From: an uncultured Acidimicrobiaceae bacterium
Lineage (GTDB): Bacteria > Actinomycetota > Acidimicrobiia > Acidimicrobiales > Microtrichaceae
DNA length: 12,843 nucleotides
NCBI GenBank assembly: GCA_937868025.1
Contig: CALMLJ010000598.1
Span: 1 to 12,843, forward strand
Direction of reading: 5' to 3'
Notes under the pieces: model-generated
The model's input: only the letters and a program-made list of their open reading frames with translations
Databases searched by the model: none
What the model was told of the DNA's origin: nothing
In this document: in pieces, positions 6,597-12,330 of the stretch
How the letters are laid out: each line of letters starts with the position of its first letter
Position numbering within the stretch: position 1 is the stretch's first letter
Translations under genes and position numbers: made by a program

Positions 6597-6650
6597 CCCA
6601 GACGCCTTGTTGGACCCCGGGTCCCCGGTTACTGTGACAGGGCGTCTGGG
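6597..6650. repeat. 10-bp inverted repeat flanking the promoter of the Thr-rich secreted protein gene
   Basis: CCCAGACGCC (6597-6606) and GGCGTCTGGG (6641-6650) are exact reverse complements 34 bp apart, and the pairing continues after one mismatch with TGT/ACA. Between the arms lie the whole candidate promoter and a nested 6-1-6 palindrome GGACCC-C-GGGTCC (6612-6624), which fills most of the -35/-10 spacer. The right arm would lie at about the transcription start. Because RNA would begin near 6642, the left arm is not transcribed, so a DNA-level role (paired operators about 44 bp apart, or a cruciform) is more likely than an RNA hairpin. Confidence 0.5.
6607..6635 (+). promoter_or_regulatory. 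Promoter of the Thr-rich secreted protein gene
   Basis: TTGTTG (-35, 6607-6612), a 17-bp spacer, and TACTGT (-10, 6630-6635) give the best sigma-70-like match in the window. The predicted start is near 6642, with a leader of about 66 nt before the GTG start codon. Confidence 0.5.
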
Positions 6651-6707
6651 GACGACTCTGGTGCAGCTCGCGGGCGACGGCGGGCAAGAGACGAGAGAGG
6701 TGCGACG

Positions 6708-7433
6708 GTGAAGCGTGTACTGACGGTGGCAAGTTCATTGGTGCTGGCCACCACCTGCCTGTGGGTCAGCAGCGCGGCGTCGCAGGAGACCACGACCACC
6801 ACGACGGTCGAGGTCACCACCACGACCGAGGCGACCACGACCACCGCCGCTCCGACGACCACCGTCGCCGAGCCCGAGGTGACCACCACGACCGAAGCGC
6901 CGGCCGAGACCACGACCACGGTCCCCGAGGAGCCGCTCGTGCTCCCCGGCCAGCACGTCACCGCCGGTCAACTCGCCTTCGACATCCGCTTCACCGACTC
7001 GCCCGCAGCCAACTGCACCAAGACGCTCGATCTCGCCGGCGGTCAGGTCAACATCGGCCTCGACGAGTCCGGCAACATCGGTGGCGTGTACGGCCTCGCC
7101 CCCTCGGGTGGCGGCGGTAACGCCGGCATCTTCATGATCGGCCTCGGCGCCGTGCCCGCCGGAGTGGCCATCGTCAGCGTGAGCGACGGCGACTGCGAGT
7201 TCGACGCCGTGGGCATCGGCTCGTTCGCCTCCGACGGCGGCTGGGCCCGCCTCAACGGCGTCGGTGCCGGCCTGCACCCCGGGTACGAGACGCCCGACTA
7301 CGTCAACATGTTCCTGGTCGACGCCAAGGTCGATGCCTCGGCGGCTCCCGCGGTCCTCGACATGAACTACGTCAAGAGCTTCCTGCTCCGCCAGCGTCCC
7401 GGTCTCGAGGGGTACCTCCCGCCGGAGGCCTGA
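6708..7433 (+). CDS. Secreted protein with Thr-rich linker and small C-terminal domain, unknown function
   Basis: A 241-residue exported protein that I do not recognise. The signal peptide (K2, R3, hydrophobic 4-20) likely ends at AAS|QE (25/26). Residues 27-72 are a low-complexity linker rich in Thr, Val, Glu, Ala and Pro, of the type actinobacteria O-mannosylate and use as a spacer near the cell wall. The C-terminal domain (about 75-235) has alternating strands and Gly-rich turns (133-140). It carries two cysteines, C103 and C163, that may form one disulfide. I see no transmembrane or LPXTG-type anchor, so it is probably released or held non-covalently. The start is a GTG, chosen because GAGAGAGG (6693-6700) lies 7 nt before it and the signal peptide begins there; the same frame stays open far upstream but antisense to the hydrolase. 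It is monocistronic with its own structured promoter. Confidence 0.78.
   Translation: MKRVLTVASSLVLATTCLWVSSAASQETTTTTTVEVTTTTEATTTTAAPTTTVAEPEVTTTTEAPAETTTTVPEEPLVLPGQHVTAGQLAFDIRFTDSPAANCTKTLDLAGGQVNIGLDESGNIGGVYGLAPSGGGGNAGIFMIGLGAVPAGVAIVSVSDGDCEFDAVGIGSFASDGGWARLNGVGAGLHPGYETPDYVNMFLVDAKVDASAAPAVLDMNYVKSFLLRQRPGLEGYLPPEA
6786..6923 (+). repeat. Thr-codon-rich low-complexity tract inside the secreted protein gene
   Basis: The DNA is built of ACC/ACG Thr triplets with two long near-identical blocks that both encode EVTTTTEA (residues 35-42 and 57-64), differing at two wobble positions. This suggests internal duplication or slippage. The tract may vary in length between strains. Confidence 0.6.
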
Positions 7434-7440
7434 TCGGGGT

Positions 7441-7473
7441 CCGGCGCTGCCGGTCCTCCGAGTCGTCCCTCGG
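7441..7473 (+). terminator. Tandem hairpins after the Thr-rich secreted protein gene
   Basis: CCGGC-GCT-GCCGG (7441-7453) and CCGAG-6 nt-CTCGG (7458-7473) are two small GC-rich stems starting 7 nt after the stop codon. No U-tract follows. Two adjacent weak stems with no gene between them are a plausible terminator for a GC-rich actinobacterium. Confidence 0.35.
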
Positions 7474-7480
7474 CCCATTC

Positions 7481-7494
7481 CCGCCGATCGGCGG
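7481..7494. promoter_or_regulatory. 14-bp perfect palindrome upstream of acyl-CoA dehydrogenase gene
   Basis: CCGCCGATCGGCGG is self-complementary with no spacer. It ends 52 bp before the leaderless start codon, so it would lie at about -66 to -53, upstream of the -35 region. That position suits an activator or auxiliary operator. Three TGGCCT hexamers (7496, 7508, 7523) follow it. GC-rich palindromes arise by chance more easily here, so confidence is moderate. Confidence 0.35.
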
Positions 7495-7531
7495 ATGGCC
7501 TCGGCGTTGGCCTGTCGGGCCGTGGCCTGCG

Positions 7532-7537
7532 TACAGT
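7532..7537 (+). promoter_or_regulatory. -10 box of the leaderless acyl-CoA dehydrogenase transcript
   Basis: TACAGT fits TANNNT well and ends 9 nt before the ATG, so the mRNA should begin at the start codon. There is no ribosome binding site in the C-rich gap. TTGGCC (7507-7512) is a possible -35 but at a long 19-bp spacing. Confidence 0.5.
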
Positions 7538-7546
7538 CCCCCCGGT

Positions 7547-8764
7547 ATGGATTTCGACGACAGCCCCGAGGAAGCGGCGTTCCGCCAGGAGTGCCGCACC
7601 TGGTTGGCGGCCAACGCCAAGTTGCGCACCCCGGGTATCGCCGAGGTGTGGCGCACCCTGCGGCCTCGTGACGAGGGCGAGGACGACGCCAGCCTGCTGG
7701 TCGGCAAACGCTGGCAGGCGCTCAAGGCCGACGCCGGGTTCGCCGGTATCCAGTGGCCGGTCGAATACGGGGGGCGTGGCCTGTCGGGTCACCTCGCCGG
7801 CGTCTTCAAGCAGGAGGAGGCGCGGTACGACGTGCCGGCCAACTCCTTCCAGGTCGGCGTCGACATGGTCGGTCCGACGCTGATCGCCCACGGCACGCCG
7901 GCACAGTGCCAACGCCACCTCGACCCGATCAAGCGGGGCGACGAGGTGTGGTGCCAGCTCTTCAGCGAGCCCGACGCCGGCTCCGACCTCGCGGGGCTCT
8001 CGACCCGCGCGGTCCGCGACGGGGACGAGTTCGTGGTCAACGGCCAGAAGGTGTGGACGTCGGGTGCCCAGTCGTCGGACTGGGGCATCCTCCTCGTCCG
8101 AACCGACCCCGATCAGCCGAAGCACCGGGGCATCACCTACCTGCTCGTCGACATGCGCACGCCCGGCATCGAGGTGCGCCCGCTCACGCAGATCGACGGA
8201 GCGGTGCACTTCAACGAGGTGTTCCTGAGCGACGTGCGCGTCCCGGTGGAGAACGTCGTGGGCGAGATCGACGGCGGTTGGGGCGTCACGATGACGACGC
8301 TCGTCAACGAACGCAGTGCGATCGGTGGCGGCGGCATGGTGCAGTTCGCCGAGATCCTGATGCTGGCCCAGGAGCTGGGTCGCACCGACGAGCCGGTCCT
8401 CCGTCAGGAGCTCGCCAAGATCTACACGTACTTCCAGATCACGCGGTTCCTGGGCTACCGGGTGCAGACGTCGATCTCGAACGGTCGCCAGCCCGGTCCG
8501 GAGAGCTCGGTCATGAAGCTGCACATCAGCCGGCAGTACGGCGAGGGCGGCGATCTGTACATGTCGTTGCTCGGCGCGGCAGGCATGCTGTGGCTCGACG
8601 ACGCCCCGTTCGACGGGTTCTTCCAGGGCTTGTTCCTCGCCCAGTGGGCGCCGCGCATTGGCGGCGGCACCGATCAGATCCAGCGCAACATCGCCGGTGA
8701 GCGTGTGCTCGGCCTGCCCGCCGAACCCCGCGTCGACAAGGCAGTGCCCTTCAAAGATCTGTGA
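7547..8764 (+). CDS. Acyl-CoA dehydrogenase, full-length FAD-binding subunit
   Basis: A 405-residue flavoenzyme of the FadE family that oxidises acyl-CoA thioesters to the trans-2-enoyl form and passes electrons to ETF. The N-terminal helical domain (1-130) contains the conserved GIQWPVEYGGRGLS (67-80). The middle beta domain has the FAD/substrate motif SEPDAGSDLAG (140-150) and GQKVWTSGA (166-174). The C-terminal helical domain ends with GGGTDQIQRNIAGERVLGLP (372-391). The usual YEGT glutamate is replaced by Gly. E255 in VNERSA occupies the alternative catalytic position known from isovaleryl-CoA dehydrogenase and mycobacterial steroid-side-chain enzymes. The start codon follows a -10 box directly, so translation is probably leaderless. 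It runs tail-to-tail into a related dehydrogenase operon with a 15-bp gap. Chain length or substrate cannot be read from the sequence; a branched, long-chain or steroid-derived substrate is plausible. Confidence 0.92.
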   Translation: MDFDDSPEEAAFRQECRTWLAANAKLRTPGIAEVWRTLRPRDEGEDDASLLVGKRWQALKADAGFAGIQWPVEYGGRGLSGHLAGVFKQEEARYDVPANSFQVGVDMVGPTLIAHGTPAQCQRHLDPIKRGDEVWCQLFSEPDAGSDLAGLSTRAVRDGDEFVVNGQKVWTSGAQSSDWGILLVRTDPDQPKHRGITYLLVDMRTPGIEVRPLTQIDGAVHFNEVFLSDVRVPVENVVGEIDGGWGVTMTTLVNERSAIGGGGMVQFAEILMLAQELGRTDEPVLRQELAKIYTYFQITRFLGYRVQTSISNGRQPGPESSVMKLHISRQYGEGGDLYMSLLGAAGMLWLDDAPFDGFFQGLFLAQWAPRIGGGTDQIQRNIAGERVLGLPAEPRVDKAVPFKDL

Positions 8765-8782
8765 GCTGACGGGCCGGGCTCA
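8762..8782. terminator. Small hairpin spanning both stop codons of convergent dehydrogenase genes
   Basis: TGAGC (8762-8766) pairs with GCTCA (8778-8782) around a GC-rich 11-nt loop. The stem contains both stop codons (TGA on + and TCA, the complement of TGA, on the other strand). It may serve as a minimal bidirectional terminator, but it is only 5 bp with no U-tract. Confidence 0.25.
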
Positions 8783-9751
8783 GTGGGGAGCGGAGGCGGC
8801 AAGCGTCTCGCCGAGGTGGCCATGGGTCGTGCCGAGGGCCGAGCCGTACACCCGGGACCGGGTGACGTAGCGATGTGCGGTGTGTTCCCAGGTGAAGCCG
8901 ATGCCACCGTGGTTCTGCACGTTGATCTGGGCGTTGTCGATCGCGGCCCGAGCGGCGACCACGCGAGCGGCATGGGCGTGGAACTGGGCGTCGTCGCGTC
9001 CGTCGCGTAGGGCGAGCGCCGCGTAGTACACCTGGCACATTGCCGCTTCGGCGCGCGTCGCCATGTCGGCGCACCGGTGCTTCACCGCCTGGAAGCCGCC
9101 GACGGGCTGGCCGAACTGCTCGCGGTCGATGCCGTACGACACCGACTGCTCGGTCGTGGCTCGCGCCATGCCGGCGAGCATCGCGGCCACGAGGAGCGCC
9201 CCTCGGCGGAGCAACGCCTCGCCGTCGGGCGCCGTGGCGAGCGGTGCGGACTCGTCGAGATCGATGGCCAGTGCGACCGGTACGAGCGTGTCGAACGACG
9301 GGATGTGCTCGAGCGCGACACCGTCGAGATCGACGAGCGCGACCCGGCCACCGTCGACGAGTAGGGCGATCGTGGCGCTCTCGGCGTCGAGGACCGAGAA
9401 CTTCTCGTCGTTCCACCGCTCGGCCAGGCCGACGCGGGCCTCGCCCGCGACGAGGCGCGCCGCCAGCTCCGTCTCGCCGGCCTCCGCCGCGACCCGCGCT
9501 GCGAGGACGGTGGCGAGGAACGGCCCCGGCACGCACGCACGCCCGAGCTCCTGGAAGAGCAGAACCTCTTCGGCGAGCGAGTACCCGACACCGCCGAACG
9601 CCTCCTCGAGCCCGAGCCCGAGCCAGCCCTGGGCCACCGCGGCGTCCCAGAGGCGGTCGTCGAGTGGTTCGCCGAGCGTGTGGTTGCCGGCGATCACCGA
9701 GGCGATCGAGCCGACGATCTCTTCCTGTTCCGAAGTGGGGAGTAGATCCAT
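8780..9751 (-). CDS. Short acyl-CoA dehydrogenase-like subunit (probable partner of a heteromeric enzyme)
   Basis: A 323-residue acyl-CoA dehydrogenase homologue, about 70-80 residues shorter than its full-length neighbours. The N-terminal helical domain is recognisable (GLGLEEAFGGVGYSLAEEVL, 45-64). So are the C-terminal helices, with YGIDREQFGQPVGGFQAVKH (206-225) and GGIGFTWEHTAHRY (282-295). The middle domain lacks the SEPxAGSD motif and the GQKxWT stretch. No Glu is present at the NER/FER catalytic position, where the helix reads LLRRGALLV (180-188). Mycobacterial steroid-degrading dehydrogenases are alpha2beta2 heterotetramers in which one subunit has these losses and FAD sites are shared; this gene fits the non-catalytic subunit. 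The ATG has AGGA about 10 nt upstream and follows the full-length gene by 25 bp on the same strand, so they are co-transcribed. An upstream in-frame start would overlap that gene by about 70 bp and is unlikely. Confidence 0.85.
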   Translation of the reverse strand: MDLLPTSEQEEIVGSIASVIAGNHTLGEPLDDRLWDAAVAQGWLGLGLEEAFGGVGYSLAEEVLLFQELGRACVPGPFLATVLAARVAAEAGETELAARLVAGEARVGLAERWNDEKFSVLDAESATIALLVDGGRVALVDLDGVALEHIPSFDTLVPVALAIDLDESAPLATAPDGEALLRRGALLVAAMLAGMARATTEQSVSYGIDREQFGQPVGGFQAVKHRCADMATRAEAAMCQVYYAALALRDGRDDAQFHAHAARVVAARAAIDNAQINVQNHGGIGFTWEHTAHRYVTRSRVYGSALGTTHGHLGETLAASAPH

Positions 9752-9772
9752 GTCAGTCAGTCCTGTCGATCG

Positions 9773-9788
9773 CGGGTCACTTGACCCG
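9773..9788 (-). other. Inverted repeat at the junction of the two dehydrogenase genes
   Basis: CGGGTCA-CT-TGACCCG is a perfect 7-2-7 repeat that includes the stop codon of the upstream cistron. As RNA it gives a 6-bp GC-rich stem with a 4-nt loop, ending 21 nt before the next start codon. It could stabilise the upstream message or tune the subunit ratio. It could also be a protein-binding site, since its halves are the same GGTCA/TGACC words as the operator at 3-18 in opposite order. Confidence 0.35.
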
Positions 9789-10961
9789 GGGCAGGCCGAG
9801 CACGCGCTCGCCCACGATGTTGCGTTGGATGTCGGTGGTGCCACCACCGATCGTGTAGGCGAAGCTCTGGAGATAGGGGCCGGTCCAGCCGTTGCCGTCG
9901 ACGGGGGTGAGCTTCAGGGCCTCGGGGCCGATGATGTCGAGGGCCAGCTGGTACACGCGCTGGTGGAGTTCGCCGTGGAAGAGGCGGGTCATCGAACCTT
10001 CGGGCCCGGGCACGCCGGTGCGCTGGGTGCGACTGATGCCGGCGATCGTCATGGCCTTGAGCGCTGCCACCTCGGCCCGGGCGAGGGCGAGGCGGCGGGC
10101 GATCTCGTCGTCGGCGATCGCCGGGCGCTTGCCGTCGGGACCGGTGCGGACCCGGGCCTCCTCGATGAGGCGCTCGACGACCGACGCCAACTCGACCTGG
10201 TCGGCCATGAACGCGGTACCGCGCTCGAAGCTGAGCGTGGTCATCGTGACCCGCCAGCCGTCGTTGATCTGGCCGACCACATTCGTCAGGGGGATGCGCA
10301 CGTCGTCGTAGAAGACCTCGCAGAAGTCGTTGACGTGGCTCATCGTCGTGATCTCACGGATCTCGATACCAGGCGTCTTCATGTCGCAGATGACCCAGCT
10401 GATGCCCTTGTGCTTGGGGGCGGTGGGGTCGGTGCGGACGAGGAGCTCCTGGTAGTCGGCGACGTGAGCGTACGACGTCCAGATCTTCTGACCGTTGACC
10501 ACGAGCTCGTCGCCATCGATGACGGCCTTGCAGCTGAGGTTGGCGAGATCGGAACCGGCGCCGGGCTCTGAGAACCCCTGGCACCAGACGACCTCGCCGC
10601 CGAGGATCTTCGGCAGGTGGAACGACTTCTGTTCGTCGGTGCCGCTCACGATGAGTGTCGGCCCGCCGTGGTTGTTGCCCACGAACGTGCACGAGTTGTT
10701 GAGCGTGAATGGCGGGTCGGCGCGCGCGAACTCCTCGTACCAGATCATCTGCTGGATGTCGTTGAGGCCCTTGCCGCCGAATTCCTTCGGCCAGTTGATG
10801 CCGGCCCATCCCCCTTCGAAGAGGGTCTTCTGCCACGCAAGGTCGAACTCGCGCATCGGTTGGCCGTCGGGCGGACGTTCCTCGGTCGGCAGGTTCTCCG
10901 CGAGCCAGGTGCGGGCCTCCTCACGGAATGCCTGCTCCTCGGGGGTGAAGTCGAGATTCAT
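9777..10961 (-). CDS. Acyl-CoA dehydrogenase, catalytic subunit of a probable heteromeric enzyme
   Basis: A 394-residue FadE-family flavoenzyme. The N-terminal domain holds GWAGINWPKEFGGKGLN (51-67). The FAD/substrate loop is FSEPGAGSDLANL (130-142) with GQKIWTSYA (157-165). The C-terminal signature is GGGTTDIQRNIVGERVLGLP (372-391). E246 in SFERGT is the likely catalytic base, in the isovaleryl-CoA dehydrogenase position; the YEGT Glu is again Gly. It shares layout and several motifs with the plus-strand dehydrogenase (7547-8764), suggesting a common ancestor. It is first in a two-gene operon with a short partner subunit 25 bp downstream. The ATG is preceded by a GATACT box ending 10 nt upstream, with no ribosome binding site, so the message is probably leaderless, and an operator overlaps the promoter. 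The substrate is unknown; steroid side-chain or branched acyl-CoA are candidates because known heteromeric relatives act there. Confidence 0.92.
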   Translation of the reverse strand: MNLDFTPEEQAFREEARTWLAENLPTEERPPDGQPMREFDLAWQKTLFEGGWAGINWPKEFGGKGLNDIQQMIWYEEFARADPPFTLNNSCTFVGNNHGGPTLIVSGTDEQKSFHLPKILGGEVVWCQGFSEPGAGSDLANLSCKAVIDGDELVVNGQKIWTSYAHVADYQELLVRTDPTAPKHKGISWVICDMKTPGIEIREITTMSHVNDFCEVFYDDVRIPLTNVVGQINDGWRVTMTTLSFERGTAFMADQVELASVVERLIEEARVRTGPDGKRPAIADDEIARRLALARAEVAALKAMTIAGISRTQRTGVPGPEGSMTRLFHGELHQRVYQLALDIIGPEALKLTPVDGNGWTGPYLQSFAYTIGGGTTDIQRNIVGERVLGLPRVK

Positions 10962-10971
10962 CGATGCCGAG

Positions 10972-10977
10972 AGTATC
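10972..10977 (-). promoter_or_regulatory. -10 box of the dehydrogenase operon
   Basis: On the minus strand the hexamer is GATACT, one base from TATACT-like boxes, ending 10 nt before the ATG. This places the transcript start within a few nt of the start codon. It overlaps the left arm of the operator at 10975-10993. I see no clear -35. Confidence 0.4.
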
Positions 10978-10993
10978 TGACGGTGTGTCAGAT
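10975..10993. promoter_or_regulatory. TetR-like operator of the dehydrogenase operon
   Basis: ATCTGAC-GGTGT-GTCAGAT is a perfect 7-5-7 inverted repeat starting 14 bp upstream of the first dehydrogenase and overlapping its -10 box. A bound protein would block initiation. The form suits a TetR-family repressor that senses an acyl-CoA, as known for many fatty-acid and steroid genes. The regulator is not in the window. Confidence 0.55.
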
Positions 10994-11006
10994 CGGCCCA
11001 TCGGAT

Positions 11007-11031
11007 GGCTGACCGGTCCGGCTGACCAGCC
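11007..11031 (-). repeat. Direct and inverted repeats just after the transporter stop codon
   Basis: GGCTGACC occurs at 11007-11014 and 11020-11027, a 13-bp period. GACCGGTC (11011-11018) is a palindrome, and GGCTG-AC-CAGCC (11020-11031) is an inverted repeat. The block lies 3 bp past the transporter's stop. It could end that transcript or add binding sites next to the dehydrogenase operator. No U-tract. Confidence 0.35.
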
Positions 11032-11033
11032 GT

Positions 11034-12296
11034 TCAGATCAGGCCGAGGGCCACGGCGACGACAACGAGCGCCATCGTGCCCACGAAGTCGACCGACGCC
11101 GTCACCATCGGGGTGCCGTAGGTGTCGGGGTCGACATTGAACCGCCAGGCCCCGATCGTGGAGTAGTACGCGAGGGCGGCGACGAACGCCATGGTGACGA
11201 GGGCGGCGAGGAGGCTGGTGGACAGGAGCCATCCGAACCCGGGGGCGCCGCTCGACCCCGTCAGGAGCGAGACGAGCCACGCGCCCAGGGCGTTGAAGAG
11301 GAGCAGAGGCATCGCCAGACCGAACACGAGTGAGAAGTCGCGTCTCGCCTCGGCTCCGGGAGCCAGCGTCGGTTCGACCGAACCGATGTGGAGATTGGTG
11401 GCGATGCGTCCGCACAGGATGCCCCCGAGCGCGCCGGCCGACGACACGAACGCCGGCTGGAGGATGCCGAGCGCCGGGAGCACGTGGAGGAGGTTCTGCT
11501 GCTTCTGCAGGACGAGCCCGGCGAGTGCCGACAGCACGAGCGCCGCAGCGAGCACCGGCAGCGACTCACGGAAGATCTCCTTGAAGAGCTCGAGGCTGGT
11601 GCGCCACGACACCACGGCGACCACGGCGGTGATGACGACCACGATGCCGCCGAGCACGCTCGCCACGTTGCCCCGTCCGATGAGTTGCGCCGCGAGGTAC
11701 AGCGCCGGGATGGTGATGACGTCGCCGAGGGTCGAGACGGTGGGAGCGACGAGGTTGTCGAGGTCCCACTCGAAACGCACTGCGCCGATCGTGAGCAGCA
11801 CGGTCGCCGCCGCCACCACCACCGAACCGAGGATCCCGCCGAGGGCCGACACCATCGCGAGTTCGAGGAACGACACGTGCTGGACCACGCCGAGGGCCAC
11901 GGCCAGCACCTTGGCGAACCCGGCGAGGATCACCGACATGACGAGCGTCAGGCTGAACGAGGCCAGCAGGTTCTGGCCGAGCACGGAATCGGCCTTGAAG
12001 GAGACGCGGAACGTACCGGTGTGGATCGAGGTCGAGAGCCGGTTGCCGAGCGTCGAGAACACGTTGCCACGGAGGCCGATCGCCGCCGGAACGAGGATGA
12101 GCATCGGCGAGAGCCGCGTCCACGTGTCCTCGAACCCGACGAGCATTGCGCCGGCGGCGAAGCTGGTCGCCGAGTTGAACCCGAGGGCGACGAGGCTCTG
12201 GCGCGCCGCGCTGCCGGTCGGGCCCAGGAGCTCGACCAGTCGCCTCAGCAGGCGGTCGGGGCGCAGGCCCCCGGCGGCGTGACGCGACCGTGCCAT
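11034..12296 (-). CDS. MgtE/SLC41-type divalent cation transporter, duplicated membrane domain without CBS domains
   Basis: A 420-residue integral membrane protein, probably a magnesium or related divalent cation carrier in the cytoplasmic membrane. It is built of two copies of the MgtE pore domain. Copy 1 has PAAIGLRGNVFSTLGNRLST (70-89) followed by HTG, and ends with NLVAPTVSTLGDVITIPALY (181-200, D192 in the ion pathway). Copy 2 has GALGGILCGRIATNLHIG (288-305) and DPDTYGTPMVTASVDFVGT (389-407, D389 and D403). About ten hydrophobic helices lie between residues 35 and 420. Bacterial MgtE has an N-domain and CBS gating domains before a single copy; both are absent, and the layout is that of eukaryotic SLC41 and some actinobacterial proteins. 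Gating must therefore differ. The ATG at 12296 has no ribosome binding site, and TAGGGT ends 8 nt upstream, so it is probably leaderless. It stands 34 bp after the decarboxylase gene. Confidence 0.87.
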   Translation of the reverse strand: MARSRHAAGGLRPDRLLRRLVELLGPTGSAARQSLVALGFNSATSFAAGAMLVGFEDTWTRLSPMLILVPAAIGLRGNVFSTLGNRLSTSIHTGTFRVSFKADSVLGQNLLASFSLTLVMSVILAGFAKVLAVALGVVQHVSFLELAMVSALGGILGSVVVAAATVLLTIGAVRFEWDLDNLVAPTVSTLGDVITIPALYLAAQLIGRGNVASVLGGIVVVITAVVAVVSWRTSLELFKEIFRESLPVLAAALVLSALAGLVLQKQQNLLHVLPALGILQPAFVSSAGALGGILCGRIATNLHIGSVEPTLAPGAEARRDFSLVFGLAMPLLLFNALGAWLVSLLTGSSGAPGFGWLLSTSLLAALVTMAFVAALAYYSTIGAWRFNVDPDTYGTPMVTASVDFVGTMALVVVAVALGLI

Positions 12297-12304
12297 GGTC
12301 GCCG

Positions 12305-12310
12305 ACCCTA
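12305..12310 (-). promoter_or_regulatory. -10 box of a probable leaderless transporter transcript
   Basis: On the minus strand the hexamer is TAGGGT (TANNNT), ending 8 nt before the ATG. The 34-bp gap to the preceding gene is enough for its own promoter, so the transporter may be transcribed separately from, or in addition to, read-through from the decarboxylase gene. No convincing -35. Confidence 0.4.
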
Positions 12311-12330
12311 CTGGCGTTGGCCGTGGACCC

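Noticed and set aside
6189..6707. N-terminal extension of the Thr-rich secreted protein into the hydrolase gene
   Set aside because: It would bury the signal peptide, run antisense to a real gene and skip the GAGAGAGG ribosome binding site. The GTG at 6708 explains everything.
9752..9847. Upstream start for the short dehydrogenase subunit
   Set aside because: It would overlap the full-length dehydrogenase; the ATG at 9751 has a ribosome binding site and matches where the family begins.
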